Shown: positions 33,787-43,293, numbered from the stretch's first letter. The stretch: 52,045 nucleotides of DNA from CAZAXU01 sp964489245 (GCA_964489245.1 CAZAXU010000009.1:1-52045), one strand, 5' to 3'. Numbers and translations: made by a program. Notes: generated by a model from the letters alone, not told the origin.

Positions 33787-34287
33787 CTAATTATATAAAT
33801 CTTGATCCAAGACTTTAAATCTGATTTTTTTGTTCTTATTAATATAGAATCTAATCAACATCTCTCCCCAATATTTTCCATCGGTGAAGTTGGCTATAAT
33901 CCACCTGTGATTGAGCACTTTGGCATTGCTGATTTTCATGTTCCCACTCATTCCCGCATAGGGAATCAAAGGGTTATCTCCTTTGGTTTCATTGGTTTCC
34001 ATGAGTTTGTCCAGAATATATCGATTCCAGTCACCATCTCCATAAAAATCATATAAATAGTCTTGTGCATCTTGATTGTTGTTCAAAGAAAAATCATCGT
34101 CACGAAGTTCCAATATCATTGCCTTAAAATAATTTAAAGAATCTTTTTGTGCCAGATTTTTCATCACATTTTCCGAAAGTCCTTTTTTCAAGAACTCATT
34201 TTCTTTGATTTGCTTGTTGGATTGGACAAACAAGTAAACGCTGACGGTCAGCAGAAAGACAATGATGTATGAGGCATATTTTTTCAT
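33787..34287 (-). CDS. Hypothetical membrane-anchored protein
   Basis: 166 residues. An N-terminal hydrophobic anchor (about 5-22) is followed by a charged helical stretch and a C-terminal alpha/beta part (GMSGNMKISNAKVLNHRWI, ANFTDGKYWGEMLIRFYI). The composition suggests a genuine extracytoplasmic domain. I do not recognise the family. It faces the hydrolase gene convergently and is followed upstream by the metallo-hydrolase gene. Confidence 0.7.
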   Translation of the reverse strand: MKKYASYIIVFLLTVSVYLFVQSNKQIKENEFLKKGLSENVMKNLAQKDSLNYFKAMILELRDDDFSLNNNQDAQDYLYDFYGDGDWNRYILDKLMETNETKGDNPLIPYAGMSGNMKISNAKVLNHRWIIANFTDGKYWGEMLIRFYINKNKKIRFKVLDQDLYN

Positions 34288-34337
34288 GGAGTTTATGATT
34301 TTATTCGAGAAATAACGGGATAAAAGTAATAAATATT

Positions 34338-35111
34338 TCAGTAATCAACAGATATTTTCAAACCGTCATAACCTAAAACAACATGATTGGGGAGTTGGGG
34401 TTGGATGTCTGTATATTTTCCCATGTGGTGACTGATGTGTGTGAGAATGGCTTTGCCCGGTTTTATTTTTTCGATAAAATCCAGGGTTTCTTCCAAATTC
34501 ATATGCATTTTGTGTGTGTTGTGATGCAAAGCATTGACAACAATAGTGTCTATGCCGAATAGATGTTGTCGTGTTTCTTCCGGAACAATTTTAGCATCGG
34601 TGATATAGGCAAACCCCGAGGTTTTAAACCCTAATATGGGCAAGTTGCCGTGAATAATATTCAAAGGAACAAAATCTTTATTGCCCAGTCTAAAGTTTTT
34701 ATAGGGCAGCAAAATATGTTTTTCAACTTTCGGTGCACCCGGATATCTGTTTTTTTCAGTAAAAATATATTCAAATCGTTTTTCTAAATCCTTAAGAACT
34801 CCGGGCAATGCATAAATGGGAACAGCCTGCTTCATTTTGAAATAAAAAGGTCTGATATCGTCCATTCCGGCACTGTGATCGGCATGTTCATGCGAAAACA
34901 AAATGCCGTTGATCCGTTCAATGTTTTCTCTTAGCATCTGTGCCCTAAAGTCAGGCCCGCAGTCAATCACATATTTATAGTCATCCCATTCCAAAAGCAC
35001 GGAAGAACGAAGTCTTTTGTCTTTCTGATGACTAGATTGGCAAACCTCGCATCCGCACCCGATTACGGGCACGCCTTGAGAAGTTCCGGTTCCTAAAAGT
35101 GTTATTTGCAT
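34338..35111 (-). CDS. Metallo-beta-lactamase-fold hydrolase (PhnP-like)
   Basis: 257 residues from MQITLLGTGTSQGVP. Cysteines in GCGCEVCQSS suggest the structural zinc site seen in PhnP-like enzymes. The catalytic metal motif is HEHADH, with later ligands in IIHGN, TDAK and THISHH. It probably hydrolyses a cyclic phosphodiester or similar small substrate. I prefer the start at 35111 because a promoter-like TACTTTTA lies just upstream, within the longer reading that starts at 35159. Confidence 0.85.
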   Translation of the reverse strand: MQITLLGTGTSQGVPVIGCGCEVCQSSHQKDKRLRSSVLLEWDDYKYVIDCGPDFRAQMLRENIERINGILFSHEHADHSAGMDDIRPFYFKMKQAVPIYALPGVLKDLEKRFEYIFTEKNRYPGAPKVEKHILLPYKNFRLGNKDFVPLNIIHGNLPILGFKTSGFAYITDAKIVPEETRQHLFGIDTIVVNALHHNTHKMHMNLEETLDFIEKIKPGKAILTHISHHMGKYTDIQPQLPNHVVLGYDGLKISVDY

Positions 35112-35361
35112 ATAATTTTTGTGTAAAAGTATGAAAAATGGAGGTAAGATTTTTATCAAATCAAATCAGGACAAGACAAGAATACCGGAAGATAAGTTTG
35201 TTTTGTTGTTCTATGGCGATTGAGCATATATCAACAAACTGACAATCAATGAATTATATTTTAAGATTGATCTGTTATTTGGAATGAGTTTATTTAGCTA
35301 ATATCAACAAATATCTTTTAAAAACCTGATATAATTCATAAAAATCAAGGATTGATTGCTT

Positions 35362-35369
35362 TATTTTTG
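35362..35369 (+). promoter_or_regulatory. Candidate -7 element of the MBX/Mrp-like cluster (TATTTTTG)
   Basis: TATTTTTG matches TAnnTTTG and ends 3 bases before an ATG at 35372, so the mRNA probably starts near 35375 and the functional start codon would be the ATG at 35390. No clear -33 element is seen. Confidence 0.45.
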
Positions 35370-35389
35370 AGATGAAAATATTTCAAAGA

Positions 35390-35899
35390 ATGAACACATA
35401 TCAATTCTCATTGAAGAAGTTTTTCTACACCTTTGTCATAGTCATGTTGCTGTGGTATGGTTTTACGACTTCACTACAACCGGAAGAAATTATCACGGGA
35501 ATCCTCATCGGTTTACTTATTGCCTACATCACGGTCAAGAATTTTAATTGTTGTGATCCGATTTTAATAGCTCCGTCTCATATCACCTATTTTATTAAAT
35601 ACTTTTTTGTGTTTATCGGTGCGTTGGTCAAAGCAAATCTGGATGTGGCAAAAAGAGTGATTTCTCCGTCCCTGCCCATCAATCCGGGCATTGTAAGCTT
35701 TGAGACCAAGCTGACCAATGATTTTGCCAAAATGGTGTTGGCAAACAGCATCACGCTGACGCCGGGCACGCTGACAGTGGATGTGATAGACAATAAGTTT
35801 TACATACATTGGATTGATGTGACCACCGAAGATAAAGACGAAATTTATAAGGAAATAGCTGAGCCGTTTGAAAAAATACTATTGAAAATATATAATTAA
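35390..35899 (+). CDS. mnhE: Mrp/MBX antiporter subunit E-like
   Basis: 169 residues from MNTYQFSLKKFF (175 from the ATG at 35372). Two or three membrane helices and the MnhE pattern: LLWYGFT, PEEIITGILIGLLIAY, and the C-terminal SITLTPGTLTVDV and ITTEDKD-like stretch. It is the first gene of a cluster ordered like archaeal mbx/mbs (A to N). In those complexes this subunit belongs to the small Mrp module that, with F and G, forms the ion path. Confidence 0.88.
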   Translation: MNTYQFSLKKFFYTFVIVMLLWYGFTTSLQPEEIITGILIGLLIAYITVKNFNCCDPILIAPSHITYFIKYFFVFIGALVKANLDVAKRVISPSLPINPGIVSFETKLTNDFAKMVLANSITLTPGTLTVDVIDNKFYIHWIDVTTEDKDEIYKEIAEPFEKILLKIYN

Positions 35900-35941
35900 A
35901 TGATAAGCTTTGATACAAGGCTTTTAAACAAACAATAAAAA

Positions 35942-36199
35942 ATGAACATAATCATATACACAGCAATTACTCTGATTTCAATTGGCTCATTTATGAGTTT
36001 TATTCGTTTTGTGAAAGGACCGACTGCATCAGACAGAGCAATTGCACTGGATACTTTGTCAGTAATTGGCATTGCAGGCTTGGTGCTGTTGGGATATTTA
36101 TTCCAAAGATATATCTATATAGATTTAGCGCTGGTTTATGCCGTTCTGGGATTCATAGGAATTATTGTGATAGCAAGATATATTGAAAAAGCTTTATAA
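35942..36199 (+). CDS. mnhF: Mrp/MBX antiporter subunit F-like
   Basis: 85 residues with three membrane helices. FIRFVKGPTASDRAIALDTL is the diagnostic MnhF segment (read as KGPTASDRAIALD). Its stop overlaps the next start by one base (TAATG). Part of the ion-translocating membrane arm. Confidence 0.9.
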   Translation: MNIIIYTAITLISIGSFMSFIRFVKGPTASDRAIALDTLSVIGIAGLVLLGYLFQRYIYIDLALVYAVLGFIGIIVIARYIEKAL

Positions 36200-36579
36200 T
36201 GGAAACAATCAATGAAATATCAAAATATGCAGGACTGTTTTTTGTTCTGATAGGAAGCATATTCTTGTTTTTAGGCGCTTTAGGCATTTATCGTATGCCT
36301 GATTTATACAATCGTTTGCAAGCAGGAACCAAAGCATCTACATTGGGTGCCATGAGCGTGATATTCGGCGTGGGGTTGTTGCAACCCTCTTGGATGATTA
36401 AATTGATTATCATTGTGTTGTTTGTAGGATTTTCAAACCCTTTGAGTTCACATGCTTTGGCAAGAGCATCCTATCGCAGAGGAATTCGTCCGTTTTTTAA
36501 AAAGAAAATCGATGATTATGAAAATGAAATCAAAGATGAGCATCATACAAGTCAAACCAATCAACAGATAAACAAATAA
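36199..36579 (+). CDS. mnhG: Mrp/MBX antiporter subunit G-like
   Basis: 126 residues with three membrane helices. GALGIYRMPDLYNRLQAGTK and TLGAMSVIFGVGL are typical of MnhG. The hydrophilic C-terminus (FFKKKIDDYENEIKDEHH) is a short cytoplasmic extension. Immediately followed by the DUF4040 gene. Confidence 0.9.
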   Translation: METINEISKYAGLFFVLIGSIFLFLGALGIYRMPDLYNRLQAGTKASTLGAMSVIFGVGLLQPSWMIKLIIIVLFVGFSNPLSSHALARASYRRGIRPFFKKKIDDYENEIKDEHHTSQTNQQINK

Positions 36580-36583
36580 ATAT

Positions 36584-36865
36584 ATGGCACTAATCCTATT
36601 TTTAGTCGTAATGGCAATTGTCCTGATAGCGGCGGCAATCTATGCAATCATGCAAAAAGATTTGTTATATGCGGTTTTGGCAACGGGCGTGGTGAGTCTG
36701 ATACTTTCAGTGTTTTTTTACTTACTGCAAGCGCCGGATGTTGCCATCACGGAAGCAGCAATCGGCATTGCACTGACAACAATTATTTTTATCATCACCA
36801 TTCGTAACACAACAAGAGACGAAGATAAATATAGTGAAGATCATATTGAAAAATTTAATAAATAA
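36584..36865 (+). CDS. DUF4040/MbhD-like subunit
   Basis: 93 residues with three membrane helices. QAPDVAITEAAIGIAL is the hallmark of the DUF4040 domain, which is the MbhD/MbxD subunit in group 4 hydrogenase-related complexes and the C-terminal part of MrpA in antiporters. As a separate gene it supports the MBH/MBX type of organisation rather than a stand-alone Mrp antiporter. Confidence 0.88.
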   Translation: MALILFLVVMAIVLIAAAIYAIMQKDLLYAVLATGVVSLILSVFFYLLQAPDVAITEAAIGIALTTIIFIITIRNTTRDEDKYSEDHIEKFNK

Positions 36866-36907
36866 TGTTTTGAAGAATTTGAACTCAATGATTAAACAAC
36901 TGGCAGA

Positions 36908-37630
36908 ATGTTAAAAAAAATACTCATATTCACTTTGATTCTTGTGTTGGGTTTCTCCCTGGTAAACACCTTTAAGTATATACCTTTCGGAGAAAGCCGT
37001 ATAGGAAATTTAGACAATCCCGAGACCGTATCTGCATATTATCTGCAAAAATCGCCCGAAGATTTGAAGGTGGCTAACACCATTACGGCGGTTGTTGTCA
37101 ATTTCAGAGGATTTGACACCTTGGGAGAAGTAACGGTTTTGTTCCTTGCCGCCACAGGGCTGGCAAGCATTCTATATAGAAAAGAAGACGAGGAGGAAGA
37201 AGAACGCATTCACTTGCCTTCATCAAGTTTGGTTAAAACAGGCGCTAAAATTCTTTTCCCTTTGATTTTATTGTTGGGAATCTATGTGTTCATACACGGA
37301 CACCTGACTCCGGGCGGAGGCTTTCAAGGTGGAGCAATTATAGCCACCGGATTTTTATTGATGCTGATTTCTTATAGAAAATTCAAAACCAACCATAACA
37401 TCATGCTTTGGCTGGAGAGTCTGGCAGGCTTAGCCTTTGTGGTTGTGGGATTGTATGGCTTATTTAGACACGGATCATTTCTCCAAAATATTTCATATTC
37501 AGGTCAGCTGAATAATTTGATTAGTGGCGGATTGATTCCTTTAATCTATATTTTTATAGGGATTAAGGTAGCAACAGAATTGACCAATGTTTTGGATACT
37601 TTGTTAAATATTAAACCACGAAAAAAATGA
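36908..37630 (+). CDS. MbhE-MnhB fusion subunit
   Basis: 240 residues. The N-terminal third matches MbhE (NFRGFDTLGEVTVLFLAATG, about 72-91), and the rest is an MnhB domain (HGHLTPGGGFQGGAIIATG). In archaeal complexes the two parts may be separate E and F genes; here they are one protein. An acidic linker (KEDEEEEER) joins them. The stop overlaps the mnhC start (37627-37630). Confidence 0.88.
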   Translation: MLKKILIFTLILVLGFSLVNTFKYIPFGESRIGNLDNPETVSAYYLQKSPEDLKVANTITAVVVNFRGFDTLGEVTVLFLAATGLASILYRKEDEEEEERIHLPSSSLVKTGAKILFPLILLLGIYVFIHGHLTPGGGFQGGAIIATGFLLMLISYRKFKTNHNIMLWLESLAGLAFVVVGLYGLFRHGSFLQNISYSGQLNNLISGGLIPLIYIFIGIKVATELTNVLDTLLNIKPRKK

Positions 37631-38019
37631 TGGAATTCAAAGAATTGTTCATACAATATAAAGACCTGATTACTTGGGCGGTCTATGGAACGGCAATCCT
37701 TCTGATACTCATTGGATTATATGCCGTTCTAATGAAAAAACATTTGGTAAAAATCGTAATCGGTCTATCCATCATGGATGCCGGTGTGCATTTGCTGTTT
37801 GTTGCCATAGGCTATATTTCCGGAGGAACGGCACCCATTTTTTCACCCGGAAATGAACATGCCGCTGCAAGTATGGTAGATCCCGTTCCACAGGCTTTGG
37901 TGCTGACGGCAATCGTGATAGGATTTGCCGTGACGGCTTTGGCGCTTTCGCTGGTCATCAGATTGTATAAACATCATCATACCGCAAATATAGAACAAAT
38001 AAAATCATTGAGATGGTAA
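37627..38019 (+). CDS. mnhC: Mrp/MBX subunit C-like (NuoK homologue)
   Basis: 130 residues with three membrane helices. The VKIVIGLSIMDAGVHLLFVA segment and DPVPQALVLTAIVIGFAVTALAL (read in parts) are the MnhC/NuoK signature; a Glu/Asp pair for proton transfer is represented by Asp in SIMDAG. It overlaps both neighbours by a few bases. Confidence 0.9.
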   Translation: MMEFKELFIQYKDLITWAVYGTAILLILIGLYAVLMKKHLVKIVIGLSIMDAGVHLLFVAIGYISGGTAPIFSPGNEHAAASMVDPVPQALVLTAIVIGFAVTALALSLVIRLYKHHHTANIEQIKSLRW

Positions 38020-39494
38020 TAAGTCCGGTTCATTATATAGTAGCCCCGTTATTGGCAGCTTTTGCAATTCCTTTGTTGACAAAAATCTATAAAGATGCCG
38101 CAAGAGTAGTGCCGGGAATTGTTTTATTCTACAATGTGATTGTCTCGTTTTTCCTAATGAAACAAGTAGCAGAAGTAGGAATAATTAATGAAATCATTGC
38201 AGGTTGGCGTCCGCCTTGGGGCATCAATTTGGTCATCACACCTTTCACCGGATTTTTAGCAGCAATGGTCTCTGTTTTAGGATTTACCATTTGGCTGTAC
38301 GGTTTCCGATTTAAAAGAACTCTGAAAGGAGGAGTGGTGAAATATTATGAAATTCTGCAAATGATGATGATTGCAGGCGCCATCGGGGTGATTATTACGG
38401 GTGATATTTTCAATATGTTTGTGTTCATTGAGATTGTAGGAATAACGGCTTATTCATTAACAGCATTTTATCGCAACAGAGATGGAGCGGAAGCTGCCTT
38501 TAAATATTTACTGATTGGAAGTTTTGCATCGGTGTTTTTGCTCTTGGCAATCCTGATCATTTATACACAGACAGGTACTTTGAATATGGCTCAGATTGCC
38601 GAAAGAATGGAATTTGTGCCGCAATCGATGAAAATTACGGCATTGGTTTTTTTCTTGGTTGCTCTGGGCATAGAAGCAGAAATGTTTCCGCTCAACGGAT
38701 GGGCTCCTGATGCTTATTCTCAAGCACCATCACCCACTAGTGCAACTTTTGCAGCAGTAGTTTCCGTAGCCGGCGTATATGCCTTGATTAGGGTGGTGTT
38801 TACATTATTTGATGTGGCAGGCATACATCAATATCTCATCATAATGGGTTTTGTCACTATGCTGGTAGGAGAAATTGCAGCCATTTCACAAGTAAATCTC
38901 AAACGTATGTTGGCATATTCCAGTATCGGACAAGTTGGTCTGGTGCTGATTGCCTTTGGAATTGGGAGCAAGTTAGCGGTTTTCGGTGCTATTTTCTTGA
39001 TGTTGAATCACGGTGTAATCAAATCGTTGTTATTCATGACAGGAAGTTATTTTATCTACAATACAGACGACAAACGACTGTCGGCAATGAACGGTATTCA
39101 TAAAAAACTACCCTATGTTGCAGGACTATTTTCTTTGGGAGCTTTTGCCATTATAGGTTTTCCGCCATTTTCAGGATTCTGGAGTAAATTCTATATTCTG
39201 ATGGCAGCATCCGATCAAAAGATGCTGTTTTTGATTATTGGAATTTTGTTGGTTACGGTGATAGAATTGACCTATTATTTGCGCGTGGTAGGGCGAATAT
39301 ATTTTGCAAAAGAAGAAGGAGAGCCGGCATCACATAAACCCTCTATAAATGCCGTTATTGCCATGTCAGGATTGGCATTGTTCATCATAGTCATCGGAAT
39401 CTATCCCGATTTAATCACCGGATATTTACAAGATGCGGCAACTGCTTTGCTGGATAAAGCAAACTATATACAACAAATTTTAGGAGCTAAATAA
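38013..39494 (+). CDS. Antiporter-like proton/sodium pump subunit 1 (MnhD/NuoN type)
   Basis: 493 residues with about 14 membrane helices. Conserved features of the NuoL/M/N family: Glu in NMFVFIEIVGITAYS, the discontinuous-helix Lys region (GWAPDAYSQAPSPTSATFAA), the LKRMLAYSSIGQVGLVLIA loop, and the KSLLFMTGSYF lysine. It corresponds to MbxH. With the next gene it gives two pump-like subunits, as in MBS rather than MBH. Confidence 0.9.
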   Translation: MVISPVHYIVAPLLAAFAIPLLTKIYKDAARVVPGIVLFYNVIVSFFLMKQVAEVGIINEIIAGWRPPWGINLVITPFTGFLAAMVSVLGFTIWLYGFRFKRTLKGGVVKYYEILQMMMIAGAIGVIITGDIFNMFVFIEIVGITAYSLTAFYRNRDGAEAAFKYLLIGSFASVFLLLAILIIYTQTGTLNMAQIAERMEFVPQSMKITALVFFLVALGIEAEMFPLNGWAPDAYSQAPSPTSATFAAVVSVAGVYALIRVVFTLFDVAGIHQYLIIMGFVTMLVGEIAAISQVNLKRMLAYSSIGQVGLVLIAFGIGSKLAVFGAIFLMLNHGVIKSLLFMTGSYFIYNTDDKRLSAMNGIHKKLPYVAGLFSLGAFAIIGFPPFSGFWSKFYILMAASDQKMLFLIIGILLVTVIELTYYLRVVGRIYFAKEEGEPASHKPSINAVIAMSGLALFIIVIGIYPDLITGYLQDAATALLDKANYIQQILGAK

Positions 39495-39519
39495 TAAAAA
39501 AATAATTCAACAACAAACA

Positions 39520-41370
39520 ATGAATATTTTAAGCATCATATTACTCATACTATTATCAGGAAGCCTGCTAACCTTTACCATAGATACTTTTAGCAGAAAG
39601 CTGACAGCCGTCACTGCTTTTATAGTGTCTTTGTTGGCAAGCATATTCTTTATGACCAAAGCGCCACAGGGGACATATTTTGATTTCACCTTAGGCGGCG
39701 TTCATTTTCAATGGGGCTTGAATCATTATTCACTTTATTTTATATATATTATATTGGGAATGAGCGTCTTGTCTCTTTTGTATTCTATAAAGTATATGGA
39801 AGGTAAAGCTCGTTTGGGCTATTTCTATTCAGGTTTTTTATTGACGGTTCTGGGCATGTTTGGCGTTGTGATTAGCAAGGATTTTGTATCCTTGTTCGTC
39901 TTTTGGGAAATTATGACTTGGTCGTCTTTCCTATTGATTATTTATAATGCTTATTATAAAATAAAAACTCGTGCAATCAAGTATATGATTTTTTCTGCAA
40001 TTGGTGCCTACGCCATGCTGACGGCTATTGTTTTTATCAAGGATTATTATGGCACGTTTTTGATCGGTGAAGCCATTGAAAAAGGTGCTTTTGATTTCAA
40101 ACAACATATTTTTATTCCTATATTTTTATTGATTGGTTTTAGCATCAAAGCGGCATTATTTCCCATTCATGTATGGGCTCCGTCAGCCTATAGTCGCAGC
40201 CCGATGTCATTCACGGCTATTTTTTCCGGAGCAATGTCAAAAATGGGAATTTTCGGTATCGGATTAGTTCTAACCACATTCTATTTTCAAGCGGATGAGA
40301 CTACAGCATTTTGGATGCGAAGCATTTTGGGATGGCTGGGAGGAATCACGGCAGTGCTCGGAACCATATATGCTTTGATTCAAACCGACGCAAAAAGGTT
40401 GTTGGCATATTCCTCTATTGCCCAGCTGGGCTATATTGTGGTGGGACTGTCCACGGGAACAAAATTGGGCGTGATGGCAGCACTATATCTTGCGGTGCTA
40501 CATGCTGTTTTTAAAGGCGCTTTGTTTATGGTGGCAGGAGCAGTAGAAAAACAAGCAGGAACAACAGACATGACCAAAATATCAGGATTGATTCGTCGCA
40601 TGCCATGGACATTCTTTGTTGCTTTGGTCTCCATTATTGCTTTGGCAGGAGTCCCGCCGGTTGGCGGATTTGTCGGGAAATGGCTGATTTATGAAGCCTT
40701 GATTACGGAAAGTAACAGTTATATTTTGGTTATTGTTGTTTTCTTTTCATCAACAGCTGCGTTTTTGTATTCATACAGATTTCTCTTTGGACTGTTTCTT
40801 GGTCAGGAAGAAAAAGAAACCGAAAATGTCAAAGAAGCCCCCGCTTCTATGCTGATACCTATGGTGATTTTGGCACTGATTTCAATTGCCACGGGTGCCA
40901 TGCCCGGATTGGTATTTAACCCTGCGGCAAAAGCCATGCACGATATAGGATTCTCAGATATTACATGGGAGATGTCATCTTTGACAAATATATGGGGAAA
41001 CAACACGGATTTGAGTCTGATAGGTGCTTTTATAGCAGCCGTTTTTGTCTTGATTTTTGCCTTTTTAACATTAAAAGGAAGGAAGAATACAAGATATGTA
41101 GGCACCAAAGATATTTCAAGTTCTGGAGAGCTATGGAAAGAAGGTGAAAATTGGACGTTTCAGCAAGATTTTTTCAAACCTTTTGAACGTGCGGCGGCGC
41201 CATTATACAGAATTGATTTCAATAAGATATGGGAAGAACTCGGAGCAGCATTTGAAGCTTTCTTCGGATTTTTTAGGAAAATATATACGGGAAACGGACA
41301 AACCTACGCTTTATACGTCATCGGATTTTTAGTCCTGTTACTGTTGTTTAAGGATTATATTTTTAGCTGA
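39520..41370 (+). CDS. Antiporter-like pump subunit 2 with lateral-helix C-terminus (MbxH' type)
   Basis: 616 residues with about 15 helices. Conserved residues are Glu in FVFWEIMTW, Lys in GFSIKAALFPIHVWAPSAYS, and AKRLLAYSSIAQLGYIVVG. The extra C-terminal 110 residues (TFQQDFFKPFERAAAPLYR to the final hydrophobic helix) resemble the long lateral helix region of NuoL/MbhI. A second pump subunit in this position is the feature that separates MBX/MBS from MBH. Confidence 0.9.
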   Translation: MNILSIILLILLSGSLLTFTIDTFSRKLTAVTAFIVSLLASIFFMTKAPQGTYFDFTLGGVHFQWGLNHYSLYFIYIILGMSVLSLLYSIKYMEGKARLGYFYSGFLLTVLGMFGVVISKDFVSLFVFWEIMTWSSFLLIIYNAYYKIKTRAIKYMIFSAIGAYAMLTAIVFIKDYYGTFLIGEAIEKGAFDFKQHIFIPIFLLIGFSIKAALFPIHVWAPSAYSRSPMSFTAIFSGAMSKMGIFGIGLVLTTFYFQADETTAFWMRSILGWLGGITAVLGTIYALIQTDAKRLLAYSSIAQLGYIVVGLSTGTKLGVMAALYLAVLHAVFKGALFMVAGAVEKQAGTTDMTKISGLIRRMPWTFFVALVSIIALAGVPPVGGFVGKWLIYEALITESNSYILVIVVFFSSTAAFLYSYRFLFGLFLGQEEKETENVKEAPASMLIPMVILALISIATGAMPGLVFNPAAKAMHDIGFSDITWEMSSLTNIWGNNTDLSLIGAFIAAVFVLIFAFLTLKGRKNTRYVGTKDISSSGELWKEGENWTFQQDFFKPFERAAAPLYRIDFNKIWEELGAAFEAFFGFFRKIYTGNGQTYALYVIGFLVLLLLFKDYIFS

Positions 41371-41442
41371 TATTCATTTTGTTTATCTATTGATTTTAAT
41401 CGATAAATGAACAGACAAATAAACAAATAAACAAACACTAGA

Positions 41443-42384
41443 ATGATTGGTATCAAAATATTAGGAGCATTTCTTACGGCAATCTTGGCTTTTACCGTAG
41501 GAATGTTCTATGGTGGTTTTAGAAGAAAAATCACGGCAAGAGTTCAAAATCGGGTGGGACCGCCGGTCTATCAAAATTTTTTGGATTTGATGAAACTTCA
41601 GGGAAAAAGAACCAATATTGCACATGGTTTTATGGGGCATATGGCGCCCATATGGGTTATTATAGCTGCAATGACCGTACTTATGTTTATTCCTGTTCTT
41701 CACGGAGACTTATGGTTTAAAAATCTTACTTTTAAAGGAGACCTTATTTTCCTGTTGTATATGATGGTTTTTGGTTCATTGGGAATGGCGTTAGGTGCCG
41801 GACAATCCGGAAATCCGAATTCTGCCATCGGTGTCACGCGTGGTTTAAGTCAGATGGTGGGTTATGAAATTCCGTTTGTTTTGTCTTTGGTGGCAATTAT
41901 GATGCAATTCCATACCACATCCATTCAAGATTTGATGACCTATCAGCATGAAACAGGCAGATGGATTATATTTGAAAATCCTTTTGCTTTTTTAGCAGCA
42001 CTACTGTCTTCATTGGGAATGTTTAGATATTCTCCTTTTGACATTGTGGGTGCTCCGGCAGAATTAGCATCAGGTCCGGTATCGGAATTTGGCGGAAAAT
42101 ATTTAGGAACTATGATGTCAGGCGGAGCCGTATTTGCTTTTATCAAATTGGTGTTATTTGTTGATATCTTCTTGGGAGGAGCAGGCAATTCAGGTGTAGA
42201 GGGCATAGCAGGAACGCTGTTGGGATTGGGAGAACTTTTGATAAAAACATTTTTATTCTATATGATACCGGTTTTTATCGGTTTGGTCAGTCCGAGATTT
42301 AGAACGGAGCAAGCAATAAGATTTTTCTGGAAATGGCCGACCTTTTTAGGTATAATCGGAATATTATGGGTGGTTTTCAGATAA
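41443..42384 (+). CDS. NuoH/MbxM-like membrane subunit
   Basis: 313 residues with eight helices. It connects the hydrophilic arm to the pumps. Typical features: GGFRRKITARVQNRVGPPVY near the N-terminus, KLQGKRT, GVTRGLSQMVGYEIPFVLSL, and the loop PFDIVGAPAELASGPVSEFGG corresponding to the acidic quinone-loop region of NuoH (read in parts). Short AAAC/AAATAAAC repeats fill the spacer upstream. Confidence 0.92.
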   Translation: MIGIKILGAFLTAILAFTVGMFYGGFRRKITARVQNRVGPPVYQNFLDLMKLQGKRTNIAHGFMGHMAPIWVIIAAMTVLMFIPVLHGDLWFKNLTFKGDLIFLLYMMVFGSLGMALGAGQSGNPNSAIGVTRGLSQMVGYEIPFVLSLVAIMMQFHTTSIQDLMTYQHETGRWIIFENPFAFLAALLSSLGMFRYSPFDIVGAPAELASGPVSEFGGKYLGTMMSGGAVFAFIKLVLFVDIFLGGAGNSGVEGIAGTLLGLGELLIKTFLFYMIPVFIGLVSPRFRTEQAIRFFWKWPTFLGIIGILWVVFR

Positions 42385-42423
42385 AAAAAATAAAGTTCAG
42401 CGTATAGCAAATTGAAATAAGAT

Positions 42424-43065
42424 ATGGCAAACAAAATAAAAACATTAGGCATTCCAACGGAAGAAGAAATCAGAAAAGCACAAATTGATTTCTCACCGCG
42501 TTGCACGTCTGCCGGAAGAGTGAATGACAAAGAGAGTCAGAAAACGGTGCAATATATTTTGAACTTTGCCCGAAAACATTCCTTGTTCGTATTGGCTTAT
42601 GGAACCGGTTGTGGAGCAATAGAAATTCCTGCAACAATGACATCTCGATATGATGCCGAGAGATTTGGAATTCGTGGAGCTGCAACCCCTCGCCAAGCAG
42701 ATGTTTTGTTGATTACCGGATATTTGTCGACCAAAACTTTGAAACGCGTCATTCGCGTATATGAACAAATGCAAGATCCTAAATATGTGATTGCCTTTGG
42801 TTCTTGTACGATTAATGGAGGAATGTATTATGACAGTTATAACACAATTAAAGCGTTGGACCGTTATTTGCCGGTTGATGTATATATTGCAGGATGTATG
42901 CCGAGACCGGAAAGTGTGATTAAAGGATTTGTGAAATTACAGGAGTTGATACAAAATGGAAATGCAGGAAATGGTGAATGCTATCGAGAAAATTTGGATT
43001 GGTATCGTACCAATCAACAGAGGGTAATTAAAAATTGGGATTTCCCTGACGAATATAATTGGTAA
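42424..43065 (+). CDS. NuoB/MbxJ-like Fe-S subunit with three cluster cysteines
   Basis: 213 residues. The N2-type [4Fe-4S] site retains Cys63 (GTGCGAIE), Cys128 (GSCTING) and Cys158 (AGCMPRPE). Complex I has a tandem CC and hydrogenases have CxxC at the first position; here only one cysteine is present and the next residue is Gly64, with Glu67 conserved. A cluster with three Cys ligands and an open or alternative fourth ligand is the feature proposed to carry sulfane reduction in archaeal MBS. The N- and C-terminal extensions are normal. Confidence 0.92.
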   Translation: MANKIKTLGIPTEEEIRKAQIDFSPRCTSAGRVNDKESQKTVQYILNFARKHSLFVLAYGTGCGAIEIPATMTSRYDAERFGIRGAATPRQADVLLITGYLSTKTLKRVIRVYEQMQDPKYVIAFGSCTINGGMYYDSYNTIKALDRYLPVDVYIAGCMPRPESVIKGFVKLQELIQNGNAGNGECYRENLDWYRTNQQRVIKNWDFPDEYNW

Positions 43066-43099
43066 GTGTTATATTGAATCAAGCCGCTAAGTTATAAAT

Positions 43100-43210
43100 A
43101 TGATGTATGTGTTTTCATTTGAAAAGAAGGATAAATCATATTTTGTTGCTATTAGTTTGTATGAGTTTGATGAAATTGATGAATCAGGCAATCGCATGAA
43201 TGGTGTTTAA
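43100..43210 (+). CDS. Possible 36-residue small protein
   Basis: A short frame beginning MMYVFSFEKKDKSYFVAI and ending DESGNRMNGV, within the 228-base spacer between the NuoB-like and NuoC-like genes. It has no recognisable domain. The spacer could be a decayed gene; I rate the coding call low. Confidence 0.25.
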   Translation: MMYVFSFEKKDKSYFVAISLYEFDEIDESGNRMNGV

Positions 43211-43247
43211 AAAAAAATCAACTAAACAATAAAACGATTACACAATC

Positions 43248-43270
43248 AAACAGTTGCACAATTAAACAAT
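43248..43270 (+). repeat. Spacer repeat copy 1
   Basis: The 23 bases starting aaacagttgcac recur with one change at 43856-43878. Each copy lies just before a gene of the complex (NuoC-like and NuoD-like), in an AAAC-rich, quasi-periodic spacer. Confidence 0.6.
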
Positions 43271-43293
43271 TCCACAATAAGAAAAACAGTAAA

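Noticed and set aside
35390..39494. Stand-alone Mrp Na+/H+ antiporter
   Set aside because: The DUF4040 subunit is separate and the cluster continues directly into NuoH/B/C/D/I-like genes, as in MBX/MBS.
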